From Halosimplex halobium (GTDB lineage: Archaea; Halobacteriota; Halobacteria; Halobacteriales; Haloarculaceae): a stretch of 64,000 nucleotides of DNA. Below are positions 43,791 to 51,937 of this stretch, piece after piece. The notes beneath the pieces are model-generated. The model ran no database searches. It saw only the letters and a list, made by a program, of their open reading frames with translations, and had not been told where the DNA came from. A program made the position numbers and the translations under genes. Each line of letters starts with the position of its first letter. Positions within the stretch are counted from its first letter, which is position 1. The DNA lies in contig NZ_JBLKNX010000022.1 of assembly GCF_051414055.1 (NCBI RefSeq), positions 22,368 to 86,367 of the forward strand. Direction: 5' to 3'.

Positions 43791-44330
43791 CGTACCCGGA
43801 ACAGCGAGCGGGGAGATGAAAAAACTTCTGCTGTTTTTCCCGATTTACCCATGTTTGTGTTTGTCACGGCGGTCGTTCGGGGCCTCTGCTGAACGAACGT
43901 TAACTTCGATCCGGTCCTGCTTTCGATGTTCCCGCGAAACGTTGGATTCGATTAAAGTCGTAGTATTATTCGACTACTGTCGAACTCCCGTCGGCGGCTC
44001 GCCGGGACAGTTCTCGGTGAGACGGGCGGAGCGGACTCCTCGACGGGGAATCGGGATGGTCGTGGGAGTAGGTGAGCGGTACCGGTCGGAAGGCTGTCGA
44101 TGACGGGCCGGGAAGCCGTCGGGGACAGGTCGGGAGGCCGTCGGGGAGGATCGGACCGCTGGCTCCGACTGGGCGGGTCGCCAGCCGGGAGCCGGTGGCA
44201 CGGCGGAGGGGTCGACGGCGGCGTGGCGGTGGGACCGATAGCGGTGTGGCGGATGTGGACTCCCGGCGAGCGGGAGCGGTCGCCAAGTTTGAATAGTGTC
44301 GGCGTCGAACTCTCGTGATGGGAGATTCAG
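43791..44330. other. Intergenic, 540 bp, no confident gene
   Basis: Divergent promoter region between the HTH-type gene and the CBS gene. AT-rich near 43840-43990, then GC-rich with three degenerate 21-23-bp repeats (about 44083-44150, units containing GGGA(A/G)(G/A)CCGTCGGGGA). AAGTTTGAATAG at 44284-44295 is the likely TATA region of the CBS gene. Confidence 0.5.
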
Positions 44331-45473
44331 ATGGATATTGCTGATATCGCCACCAGCGAGTACGTCGCGGTCGACGTCGACGAACGGCTGGGGAAAGTCC
44401 GGTCGAAGTTCGAGCGCGAGAATCCCAAGGGCCTGATCGTCACCGACGACGGCGAGTACGCCGGGATCATCACGCAGAAACAGCTGGTGCAGTCCCACAT
44501 CGAGGACAACACCAAGGCCAGCGCGATGCTGCAGCCGGCCCCCAAGGTCGAGCGCACCGACGACGTGCGCGAGGTGGCCCGCGTCCTCGTCGAGGGCGGG
44601 ACCAAGGTCGCCCCCGTCTTCGAGGCCGACCGCCTGTGGGGGATCGTCACCGAGGACGCGATCCTGGAGGCGGTCCTCGAGAACCTCGACGCCCTCACCG
44701 TCTCGGACATCTACACCGAGAAGGTCGTTACCGTCGACGAGGACACCAACGTCGGCCAGGCGATCAACCACCTCCGCGAACACGGCATCTCCCGGCTCCC
44801 CGTGCTCGACGAGGACGGCCACCTCTCGGGGATGGTCACCCGCCACGACATCGTCGACATCGTCGTCCGCGACATGGACAAGGCGACCCGCGGCGAGCGC
44901 GCCGGCGACATCGAGCGCGTCCTCGACCTCCCGGTCTACGACGAGATGTCCAGCCCCGTCGCCACCACCACCCTCGACGAGTCCGTCCGCGACGCCGTCG
45001 AGCGCATGCTCGACAACGACTACGCCGGGCTGGTGGTCACGCCCGAGGGCGACGACCGCGTCGTCGAGGGCATCCTCACCAAGACCGACGTGCTCCGCGC
45101 GCTGACGTTCACCGAGGAGGAGCACATGGACGTGCAGATCACCAACATCAAGCTGCTGGACACGATCAGCCGCGAGGACATCCGCCAGCGCATCGAGCGC
45201 GTCGCCGACAAGTACCAGGACATGCAGGTCCAGCACGCCCACGTCCGCTTCCACGAGCACAAGGAGAAGCTGCGTGGCACGCCCCTGATCCGCTCGCAGA
45301 TCCGCCTGCGCACCAACAAGGGCCAGGCCGCCGGCTCCGGCGAGGGATACGGCGCCGACTCCGCGTTCGGCGTCGCCCTCGACAAGCTCGAACGCAACGT
45401 CCTCGAACTCAAGGACGTCCAGGCCGACGAGGAGTACCGCGGCCAGCTGCTCCGCAAGCTCGGCGAACTGTAG
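44331..45473 (+). CDS. Four-CBS protein with C-terminal ribosome-hibernation-factor-like domain
   Basis: 380 residues. Four CBS motifs in two Bateman modules (about 5-56, 62-113, 122-173 and 196-263; for example GISRLPVLDEDGHLSGMVTRHDIV), which bind adenine nucleotides. The last 115 residues (MDVQITNIKLLDTISREDIRQRIERVADKYQDMQ, then HAHVRFHEHKEKLRGTPLIRSQIRLRTNKGQ) resemble the beta-alpha-beta fold of HPF/RaiA hibernation factors. Archaeal CBS-type ribosome dimerisation factors have been reported, so it may sense energy charge and inactivate ribosomes. The C-terminal match is my reading and is not proven. Confidence 0.8.
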   Translation: MDIADIATSEYVAVDVDERLGKVRSKFERENPKGLIVTDDGEYAGIITQKQLVQSHIEDNTKASAMLQPAPKVERTDDVREVARVLVEGGTKVAPVFEADRLWGIVTEDAILEAVLENLDALTVSDIYTEKVVTVDEDTNVGQAINHLREHGISRLPVLDEDGHLSGMVTRHDIVDIVVRDMDKATRGERAGDIERVLDLPVYDEMSSPVATTTLDESVRDAVERMLDNDYAGLVVTPEGDDRVVEGILTKTDVLRALTFTEEEHMDVQITNIKLLDTISREDIRQRIERVADKYQDMQVQHAHVRFHEHKEKLRGTPLIRSQIRLRTNKGQAAGSGEGYGADSAFGVALDKLERNVLELKDVQADEEYRGQLLRKLGEL

Positions 45474-45567
45474 GTCCGCGACCGTCGACCGCGCTACGGA
45501 CCGCCGTCCCGCCGTCGCGGCGGTCCGTCCCCCTCGCTGCCGGTGCCGCCCCCTCCGACCGACGACG

Positions 45568-45717
45568 CTACTCCGAGTAACCTTCCTGTAGGAAGGTACC
45601 CTCCGTCTCGTACATGTTGACCAGCTCCTCGACCAGCTCGGCCAGCGACTCGTCGTCCTCGAGGTGGGCCTCCATCCGCTCGGCGAGGTCGTCGTCGATC
45701 TCGATAGTAGTGGTCAT
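45568..45717 (-). CDS. Small acidic protein, ribbon-helix-helix/antitoxin-like
   Basis: 49 residues: MTTTIEIDDDLAERMEAHLEDDESLAELVEELVNMY has the strand-helix-helix pattern of CopG/VapB-like antitoxins, followed by a short tail. No toxin ORF (PIN or RelE type) lies beside it, so an orphan regulator or adaptor is as likely. Confidence 0.6.
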   Translation of the reverse strand: MTTTIEIDDDLAERMEAHLEDDESLAELVEELVNMYETEGTFLQEGYSE

Positions 45718-45817
45718 GTGGGCTCTGCGTACCGATTGCACGCCGAGCGGCAAGAACCTGATGGGGGCATCGGCGGGGGTGTCGGTGAGGGCGGCGACGG
45801 GGGAACGGATGCCGTCC

Positions 45818-46582
45818 TCACTCCGCGCTCGGATCGCCGTCGGACTGCGGCACCTCGGTGGGGTCGCGGTCGCGGATCTGCGGCAGGCTCGGGTCCCGGT
45901 GGGGGTTGCGCCCGAACACGGCCCCGCGCAGGTCCTGCTCGTCGAGCTGGTCCTGCAGCGTCCGGTCGAGCCGGTTGACGCTCGTCACGTCCAGCCCGAC
46001 AAGGTCCATGAGCCGCCGGTAGCGCGGGTCGTCCTTGATCGAGTCGAACCGCTCGTGCAGGTCGGCCAGCGACTCGGGCGGCTGCTCGGCGACCCACTCC
46101 CGGTCGTGCAGCCCGAGCACCCGCTGGCGCTCGTCGTCGACGACGTGGCGGATCACGACCAGCGCGACCTTCTGGATGGCCCGCTGGCTCCCGAAGGCGG
46201 TCAGGTCCAGATCGGTCATGATCCCCAGCGCCCGGTCGCGCTCCCACGGCGTCAGCGCCAGCCGGTTACAGAAGGCGTGGGTGATACGGGCTTTCTCCAG
46301 CCGGTGCATCCGCTCTGCGTGGCCCGCCATCGCCGGGTGTTGCTCGTCGTGGAGCCGCCGGAGGTTCTCGCTCACGTCCTCCCCGGGGTTCTCCGGCCGG
46401 CCGATGAGCGTCGCGCTCGGCGTCGTCACGTCCCACCGGCGGAACGATTGGTCCTTGGCCGCCTCGACGCGCCCGAGCGACCCGTCTCCCGGCCGCGTGC
46501 TCACGTCCCGTTCCGCGCGCGGGTCGACCGGCTCGCCGCTCGCTCGGAGCCCGTGGTCGGCCCTGTCGCGTCCCCCGTTCAT
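45818..46582 (-). CDS. Haloarchaeal DNA-directed RNA polymerase subunit epsilon-type protein
   Basis: About 254 residues from ATG 46582 (frame open to GTG 46606). A TATA-like TTCTATAG at 46607-46614 lies about 27 nt before 46582 and decides the start. The core FRRWDVTTPSATLIGRPENPGEDVSENLRRLHDEQHPAMAGHAERMHRLEKARITHAFCNRLALTPWERDRALGIM matches the protein that haloarchaeal genomes annotate as RNA polymerase subunit epsilon; its helical core recalls the cyclin-like repeats of TFB. Whether it is a true polymerase subunit is not established. The first 55 residues are disordered. Confidence 0.8.
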   Translation of the reverse strand: MNGGRDRADHGLRASGEPVDPRAERDVSTRPGDGSLGRVEAAKDQSFRRWDVTTPSATLIGRPENPGEDVSENLRRLHDEQHPAMAGHAERMHRLEKARITHAFCNRLALTPWERDRALGIMTDLDLTAFGSQRAIQKVALVVIRHVVDDERQRVLGLHDREWVAEQPPESLADLHERFDSIKDDPRYRRLMDLVGLDVTSVNRLDRTLQDQLDEQDLRGAVFGRNPHRDPSLPQIRDRDPTEVPQSDGDPSAE

Positions 46583-46658
46583 CTCGTCGGCCTTCGCCCT
46601 CGCCACTATAGAATCCTCCGGCTAGGCGGTCGCGAAGAACGGAGAGGACCGACGGCTT

Positions 46659-46987
46659 CCTCTTACTATACCCCGTTGTGACGAGAGATACTTAAACAAC
46701 GAGCCGGCGACCGGAGGCGGAACGGAGTCTCCGGATCGGAGCGGTTGATGCGAGTCAGTGACGGGGACCGCGCGGCCGCTGTCCGGTCGTAGTCTCGCGA
46801 GAACTCCTCTTACTATAGACCGTTGTGACGAGAATGACTTAAAAGACTGTTCGCGACGAGCCACCGGAGAAGGGAGTCGTCATACGGCTCCCGAGACGAC
46901 CGACTAGAGACGTAGCGTCCGCTGGGTGATTTCGGGTCTCCGCGAGACTCCTCTTACTACAGACCGTTGTGACGAGAACCACTTAAA
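46659..46987 (-). promoter_or_regulatory. Three copies of a 38-bp promoter-like module upstream of the polymerase-epsilon gene
   Basis: Near-identical 38-bp modules at 46659-46696, 46806-46843 and 46950-46987, spaced 147 and 144 bp. On the minus strand each starts with a TATA-like TTTAAGT, then TTCTCGTCACAACGG (copy 1 differs slightly), then TATAGTAAGAGG or a one-base variant, so initiation would fall in the last part. The DNA after copies 2 and 3 can form a short hairpin (TCTCGCGAGA; GTCTC-GCG-GAGAC). No ORF lies between copies. They could be tandem promoters of the polymerase gene or three small RNA genes. The stretch 46583-46996 has nothing else. Confidence 0.7.
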
Positions 46988-46996
46988 GAAACTTCG

Positions 46997-47338
46997 TCAG
47001 CGATCGGGGTTCGTGAGGTGGTACAGGAGTTCGTAGTCGCCCACGTCGCGGCCATCCGGCAGCACATCGCTCATGACCTGCTTGTGTTCCCGGTCGATAT
47101 CGTGGTCGGAGTCCTCGTACTGGTCCCAGACCCGCTCGATGTCCTCGGCCTCCATGTAGTAGACGAGATGCGGCCCGTCGTCGGTGCGTTCGAGGAACGC
47201 CGACTCGGTCAGCATTCCCTCGTCGCGCAGCGTTGCCTCGGCCTCGTCTCTCCGGTCGCGGACCTCGGCCATCCACTCTCGCAGCCGGTCGACTTTGCCC
47301 TCCTCTACGCGCTGTTTGACCATCACGACATCAGTCAT
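46997..47338 (-). CDS. DUF6176-like small protein
   Basis: 113 residues: MTDVVMVKQRVEEGKVDRLREWMAEVRDRRDEAEATLRDEGMLTESAFLERTDDGPHLVYYMEAEDIERV is a ferredoxin-like alpha-beta pattern that I associate with DUF6176. Soluble, acidic. GGTAAGTG near 47367 predicts a leaderless start. Function unknown; it lies upstream of the triplicated module on the same strand. Confidence 0.72.
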   Translation of the reverse strand: MTDVVMVKQRVEEGKVDRLREWMAEVRDRRDEAEATLRDEGMLTESAFLERTDDGPHLVYYMEAEDIERVWDQYEDSDHDIDREHKQVMSDVLPDGRDVGDYELLYHLTNPDR

Positions 47339-47449
47339 TCTGTCTGAATGATGTTCCGGTCGGTCACTTACCGTTTGGGTGACCTTGGGAGACCGTCTCC
47401 CTCGGAGGCGACCGCCGAGGCTCTGTGACCGTTCAGTACGGCGTGCATA

Positions 47450-47524
47450 CCCACGTTTTTCCAGCGGAGAGTTCCTCGCGCGCCAGGGACGCGCTGCGGG
47501 AATCCTCCGCTGCAAAAACGTGGG
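47450..47524. repeat. 75-bp palindromic element, copy A
   Basis: Outer arms of 20 bp (47450-47469 CCCACGTTTTTCCAGCGGAG; 47505-47524 its reverse complement with one mismatch) enclose a second, GC-rich imperfect hairpin (AGTTCC...GGAATC). A second copy lies at 63807-63880. It sits between divergent genes, so it is not simply a terminator. It resembles a short non-autonomous palindromic repeat. The surrounding 47339-47704 has no gene. Confidence 0.8.
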
Positions 47525-47704
47525 GAAAAAGGCCGGACGACGCGCTCGCTCCGCTCGCTTGCGTCCGGTGAACCGCCTCGCTCCCGCCGGTCGCTCGGCG
47601 GATGCTGGCGTGATACCTACACCACCTGGACCGAACAGTCACCGAGTGACGCGCGCCGGCGGCTTCACACACGTTTTTGCCGACGCACCACTGAAATCGG
47701 ACCA

Positions 47705-48376
47705 GTGACGCCACCGCTCGCCGTCGACATCGACGGAACGCTGACCGACGAGGACCGTGCCGTCCACCCGCCCGTGTTGCCCGTCCTCCGCGAGTGGGAC
47801 GCACCCGTGGTGCTCGCGACGGGGAAGGCACTCCCCTACCCCGTCGCACTCTGCGAGTTCGCGGGCGTCGAGCGGACGGTGGTGGCCGAGAACGGCGGCG
47901 TCGCGTTCGTCCACGCGACCGACGACCTGCTGTTCCTCGGCGACCGCGAGGCCGCGCAGAACGTGGTCGACGAGTACGTCGAAACGGGCCACGAACTGGG
48001 GTGGGGATCCCACGACCTGGTCAACCGCTGGCGCGAGACGGAGGTGGCCGTCAGCCGCGAGGCGCCGCTGGAACCGCTCCAGCGGATCGCCGCCGACCAC
48101 GGCCTCGAAGTCGTCGACACCGGCTTCGCCTACCACGTCAAGTCGCCCGACGTGAGCAAGGGCCGGGCGCTGGAAGCCGTCGCCGAGCGGCTGGATCGGG
48201 ACCCCGCGGAGTTCGTCGCGGTCGGCGACTCCATCAACGACGTGTCGACCTTCGAGGTCACGGGCCGGTCGTTCGCGGTCGCCAACGCCGACGAGCCGGC
48301 CCGGGAGACCGCGGACGTGGTGCTCGACGCCGCCTACGGCGAGGGGTTCCTCGAAGCGGTCGAGCGCGTGCGGTAA
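47705..48376 (+). CDS. pgp: Phosphoglycolate phosphatase (archaeal HAD-IIB type)
   Basis: 223 residues from GTG 47705; CGTTTTTG near 47674 places the leaderless start. HAD motifs: DIDGTLTDEDR (D8, D10), VLATGK, the K in VKSPDVSKGRAL, and VGDSINDVSTFEV. AENGGVAFVH and the C2B cap match the archaeal phosphoglycolate phosphatase family (TIGR01487-type). It removes phosphate from 2-phosphoglycolate or a similar sugar phosphate. Confidence 0.88.
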   Translation: MTPPLAVDIDGTLTDEDRAVHPPVLPVLREWDAPVVLATGKALPYPVALCEFAGVERTVVAENGGVAFVHATDDLLFLGDREAAQNVVDEYVETGHELGWGSHDLVNRWRETEVAVSREAPLEPLQRIAADHGLEVVDTGFAYHVKSPDVSKGRALEAVAERLDRDPAEFVAVGDSINDVSTFEVTGRSFAVANADEPARETADVVLDAAYGEGFLEAVERVR

Positions 48377-48508
48377 CGTCTCTGTCTGCCAGCGGCGAAT
48401 CCGCTCACGAGGCCTGGGGAGCGATACGGACCGCTCGGGAGCGCTCCGGACGCGAATCGGGTGCAAACCCGGAGAAGGCTTTTGTACCGGCCCCCGTTAC
48501 CGACCCCC

Positions 48509-50218
48509 ATGAGCCCCGACCGGGCCGCCCTCGAACGCGCCATCGAGCGCGGTGAGCGCGAGGGCGGCAGCGTCGAGTTCAAAGAGCGGCTCACGAAGGA
48601 CCTGCACCTGGCGGACGGCCGTCGCGAGTCGCTGGCCGCCCAGCTGCGCCACCGCGTCCTCTCCGGCGACGGGGAGGCCACCTACGTCGTCGGCGTCACC
48701 GACGACGGCGCCCTCGCCGGCATCGCCCCCGAGGCGTTCACCGAGTCGATGGACGTGCTGAGCCTGCTGGCCGAGGAGGCCGACGCCCACATCGAGAACG
48801 TCGAGACCTGGGGCGTCGACGCCGACGGCCGCGCGAAACCGAAAGGCGGCACACAGCCGGGCGACGCCGGCAGCGCCGCGGCGTCCCCCGACAGTGACTA
48901 CGAGCCGCCCGAGTCCGACGCGCCCGCCGAGGGCATCGTCGGCGTCGCCATCGTCCGCGAGGGTGCCGTGCTGGAGGACGACGAACACATCGTCGTCGGC
49001 ACCGCCGGCCACGTCGACCACGGCAAGTCCACGCTGGTCGGCACCCTCGTCACCGGCCAGCCCGACGACGGCGAAGGGGGTACTCGCTCGTACCTCGACG
49101 TGCAACCCCACGAGGTCGAACGCGGCCTCTCCGCGGACCTCTCCTACGGCGTCTACGGCTTCGACGACGACGGCCCGGTCCGGATGGACAACCCCGACCG
49201 CAAGTCCGACCGCGCCCGCGTCGTCGAGGAGGCCGACCGACTCGTCTCGTTCGTCGACACGGTCGGCCACGAGCCGTGGCTGCGCACGACGATCCGCGGG
49301 CTGGTCGGCCAGAAGCTCGACTACGGCCTCCTGACCGTCGCGGCCGACGACGGCCCGACGAAGACCACGCGCGAACACCTGGGGATCCTGCTCGCCACCG
49401 ACCTGCCGACGATGGTCGTCATCACGAAGGCGGACATCGTCAGCGACGAACGCCTGGCGGAGGTCGAACGCGAGGTCGAGCGCCAGCTCCGCGAGGTGGA
49501 CAAGACGCCGCTGTCCGTGGCCCGCCACGGCGTCGGCGCGGCCGTCGAGGAGATCGACGACACCGTCGTCCCGGTGCTGGCGACCAGCGCGGTCACGATG
49601 GAGGGGATGGACACGCTCGACGAACTGCTGGAGCGACTGCCCAAGACCGCCGGCCCGACCGACGACGAGTTCACGATGTACGTCGACCGCTCGTACAAGG
49701 TCACCGGCGTCGGCGCCGTCGCCTCGGGGACCATCCGGTCCGGTCGTGTGGAGGCCGGCGACGAACTCCTGCTCGGCCCGATGCAGGACGGCGGGTTCCG
49801 CGAGGTCGAGGTCCGGTCGATCGAGATGCACTACCACCGCGTCGACCGCGCCAAGGCCGGCCGCATCGTCGGCATCGCCCTGAAGGGCGTCCGCGAGGCC
49901 GACGTGGAGCGGGGGATGGCCCTCCTGCCCCGCGACGCCGACCCCGACCCCGTCCGCGAGTTCGAGGCCGAGGTGATGGTGCTCAACCACCCCACCCGCA
50001 TCGGCGAGGGGTACGAACCGGTCGTCCACCTCGAGACGGTCAGCGAGGCCGCCGCCTTCTACCCCGACGACGGGCGGTTGCTCCCCGGCGACTCCGGGAC
50101 GGCACGGGTCCGGTTCAAGTTCCGACCCTACCTGGTCGAGGAAGGCCAGCGGTTCGTCTTCCGCGAGGGCCAGTCGAAGGGCGTCGGCAAGGTCACCGAC
50201 GTTCGCCCCGACGAGTAA
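48509..50218 (+). CDS. GTPBP1-like translational GTPase
   Basis: 569 residues from ATG 48509; CTTTTGTA at 48479-48486 is 27 nt upstream. An N-terminal domain of about 150 residues (EFKERLTKDLHLADGRRESLAAQL, TYVVGVTDDGALAGI) precedes an EF-Tu-like G domain: P-loop GHVDHGKST near 170-178, DTVGHEP (switch 2), TKAD. Domains II and III follow (VTGVGAVASGTIRSGRVEAGDELLLGP). This is the archaeal GTPBP1/GTPBP2 group, implicated in eukaryotes in ribosome stalling rescue and mRNA turnover. Confidence 0.88.
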   Translation: MSPDRAALERAIERGEREGGSVEFKERLTKDLHLADGRRESLAAQLRHRVLSGDGEATYVVGVTDDGALAGIAPEAFTESMDVLSLLAEEADAHIENVETWGVDADGRAKPKGGTQPGDAGSAAASPDSDYEPPESDAPAEGIVGVAIVREGAVLEDDEHIVVGTAGHVDHGKSTLVGTLVTGQPDDGEGGTRSYLDVQPHEVERGLSADLSYGVYGFDDDGPVRMDNPDRKSDRARVVEEADRLVSFVDTVGHEPWLRTTIRGLVGQKLDYGLLTVAADDGPTKTTREHLGILLATDLPTMVVITKADIVSDERLAEVEREVERQLREVDKTPLSVARHGVGAAVEEIDDTVVPVLATSAVTMEGMDTLDELLERLPKTAGPTDDEFTMYVDRSYKVTGVGAVASGTIRSGRVEAGDELLLGPMQDGGFREVEVRSIEMHYHRVDRAKAGRIVGIALKGVREADVERGMALLPRDADPDPVREFEAEVMVLNHPTRIGEGYEPVVHLETVSEAAAFYPDDGRLLPGDSGTARVRFKFRPYLVEEGQRFVFREGQSKGVGKVTDVRPDE

Positions 50219-50521
50219 CGACTACCGGCGCCGTCTTCGATATTTCTCCGACGAGTAGCGGCCGTCGCCGCGGGCTCGTCGCCACGTGTCCCGGCAAGCG
50301 ACAGTTACGGACGGGTAGCCGTCGCCCACTCGGTCCAGCGGCCGGCTACGGGCTCGCTAAGACGGGGGTACTGCGAGAAACGCGGCCCAACCGCCGTCCC
50401 GTGATTTCTATCGCTCCGCTACCCGTCGAACAGCCGGTCGGTAACTTTGACCGGTGGCGTCCAGGGGACCACACGCGTGCGGGACGACGCGACGGCGCGG
50501 TTCCGCGCGCGGAGATCAACT
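50219..50521. other. Intergenic, 303 bp, upstream of the Gln-rich gene
   Basis: No gene seen. It contains CCGGTC/GACCGG arms (50434-50439, 50449-50454) around TAACTTT, an AT-rich core that could be the TATA box of the Gln-rich gene. If so, initiation would fall near 50472, close to an in-frame GTG at 50477. Confidence 0.4.
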
Positions 50522-51460
50522 ATGAGTTTCCAGAACCAGCCAGGACAGCAGGGATCGTTCGGACAGCAACAGACCCAGCCACAGCAGGGAACGGGCCAGC
50601 AGCCGACACAGCAGCAGGGGTACATCCCGGCCAGCCAGCAGCCCGCCGGTCAGCAGGCCGGCGTCCCCGGCCAGCAGGGCCGCGGCGCCGACCAGGCCGC
50701 CCAGGACCGCCGCCACTCCCGGCAGTTCCGACAGCGGATGAGCCAGATCGCACGGCAGCGACCGCGTGACCCACAGACTGGGCAGTTCCTGTCGACGGGG
50801 TCGCAGGGCGGTCAGCAGGGCCAGAGTCAGCAGTACCAGCAACCCCAGGCCCAGAGTCAGCAGTACCAGCAGCCGCAGGGCCAGAGTCAGCAGTACCAGC
50901 AACCCCAGGCCCAGACCCAGCAACAGCCACAGGATCAGCAGTATCAGCAGCCACAGGCCCAGCAGGCGAGTCAGCAGCCGCAGACCCAGCAGCTGGGCCA
51001 GCAGCCGCAGACACAGGGGATGGGTCAGCAGCCACAGGCCCAGCAGATGGGCCAACAGCAGCCGCAGACACGGGGGACGAGCCAGCAGTCCCGCGGGACG
51101 AGCCAGCAGCCGAGCGGGCAACAGGGGTACATCCCGGCCAGCCAGCGGCCCGCCGGTCAGCAGGCCGGCATCCCCGGCCAGCAGGGCCGCGGCGCCGACC
51201 AGGGCGCCCAGGACCGCCGCCACTCCCAGCAGTTCCGGGAGTTCCAGCACCAGAAGGCCGAACACCAGCCGCGTGACCCCCAGACCGGCCAGTTCCTGTC
51301 GGAGAACCAGCAGGGCCAGCAGGGTCAGCAGAGCCAACAGGGTCGCCAGAGCCAGTCGGGCGGGCAGATGTACGCCCAGCGGACCCAGCAGGACCTGGCG
51401 ACCCAGCAGGACCAGGCGACCCAGCAGGACCAGGCGACCCAGCAGCAGAACTGGCAGTAG
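50522..51460 (+). CDS. Glutamine-rich low-complexity (prion-like) protein
   Basis: 312 residues, roughly 40 percent Gln with Gly, Pro, Ser and Tyr. Two diverged copies of a block (QQGYIPASQ(Q/R)PAGQQAG, GQQGRGADQ, QDRRHS, PRDPQTGQFLS; near 32-105 and 200-270) flank a middle region of near-exact QSQQYQQPQ(A/G) repeats and QTQQ(L/M)GQQPQ units. The tail has QQDQATQ repeats. No signal or membrane segment. The composition and Tyr-Gln repeats recall yeast prion domains. It is far less acidic than the rest of the proteome. RDPQTGQFLS recalls a motif seen in haloarchaeal proteins. Start ATG 50522; GTG 50477 possible. No known family. Confidence 0.72.
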   Translation: MSFQNQPGQQGSFGQQQTQPQQGTGQQPTQQQGYIPASQQPAGQQAGVPGQQGRGADQAAQDRRHSRQFRQRMSQIARQRPRDPQTGQFLSTGSQGGQQGQSQQYQQPQAQSQQYQQPQGQSQQYQQPQAQTQQQPQDQQYQQPQAQQASQQPQTQQLGQQPQTQGMGQQPQAQQMGQQQPQTRGTSQQSRGTSQQPSGQQGYIPASQRPAGQQAGIPGQQGRGADQGAQDRRHSQQFREFQHQKAEHQPRDPQTGQFLSENQQGQQGQQSQQGRQSQSGGQMYAQRTQQDLATQQDQATQQDQATQQQNWQ

Positions 51461-51509
51461 ACGCCCCGAATCGGCGTCACCAGGGCGGTCGACAGCGAGA
51501 CACCCGCGC

Positions 51510-51548
51510 TTTTTTCGAACGCCCACCCCGATAGCGTCGGCTATCGGG
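51510..51548. terminator. Probable bidirectional terminator
   Basis: A T6 tract (51510-51515) followed by a perfect hairpin CCCGATAGC-GTCG-GCTATCGGG (51527-51548), between convergent genes. T tracts end transcription in archaea; the stem may assist or protect the 3' end. Confidence 0.65.
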
Positions 51549-51584
51549 TGACCTCGGTCCCGGAGAAGAGCGGCGGTAGCGCCC

Positions 51585-51860
51585 TCAGGATTCCATCTTC
51601 GCGACGATCTCGTCGGCGGCGTCGCGCGCCTCGCTCTCGTCGGCGACGCCGTCGACCGGGATCAGGACGCTCTGGGCGGTCCAGTCCTCGTTGCCGTGCT
51701 CGTCGCCGGTACGCACCTCGGCGCCGGAGACGACCGACCCGGCGACGTTCGCGGCCCAGTCGGGCGTCCGGATCTCGTCGAACTCGTCGGGGTCGCGGTA
51801 GCGCACGTGGTAGTAGTTCTCGCTCTGTTCGACGCCCTGTATCGACCGGGAGCTCGCCAT
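51585..51860 (-). CDS. Conserved small acidic protein of unknown function
   Basis: 91 residues from ATG 51860: MASSRSIQGVEQSENYYHVRYRDPDEFDEIRTPDWAANVAGSVVSGAEVRTGDEHGNEDWTAQSVLIP is an alpha-beta pattern recurrent in haloarchaea. Soluble; no enzymatic motif. Convergent with the Gln-rich gene. Confidence 0.65.
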   Translation of the reverse strand: MASSRSIQGVEQSENYYHVRYRDPDEFDEIRTPDWAANVAGSVVSGAEVRTGDEHGNEDWTAQSVLIPVDGVADESEARDAADEIVAKMES

Positions 51861-51937
51861 ACCGGACGGTAGCGCCTCACCGGCGGAGAACCGTCTGCCG
51901 GCACTGGCAAGGACAGGTTCCGCCGGGAACGCGCCCG

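Noticed and set aside
45568..45717. Toxin-antitoxin pair
   Set aside because: Only an antitoxin-like small protein is present; no toxin ORF adjoins it.
46622..46864. 80-codon minus-strand ORF across two copies of the 38-bp module
   Set aside because: It spans promoter-like repeats, is basic and low-complexity, and is not in the frame of any neighbour. The repeats explain it better as non-coding.
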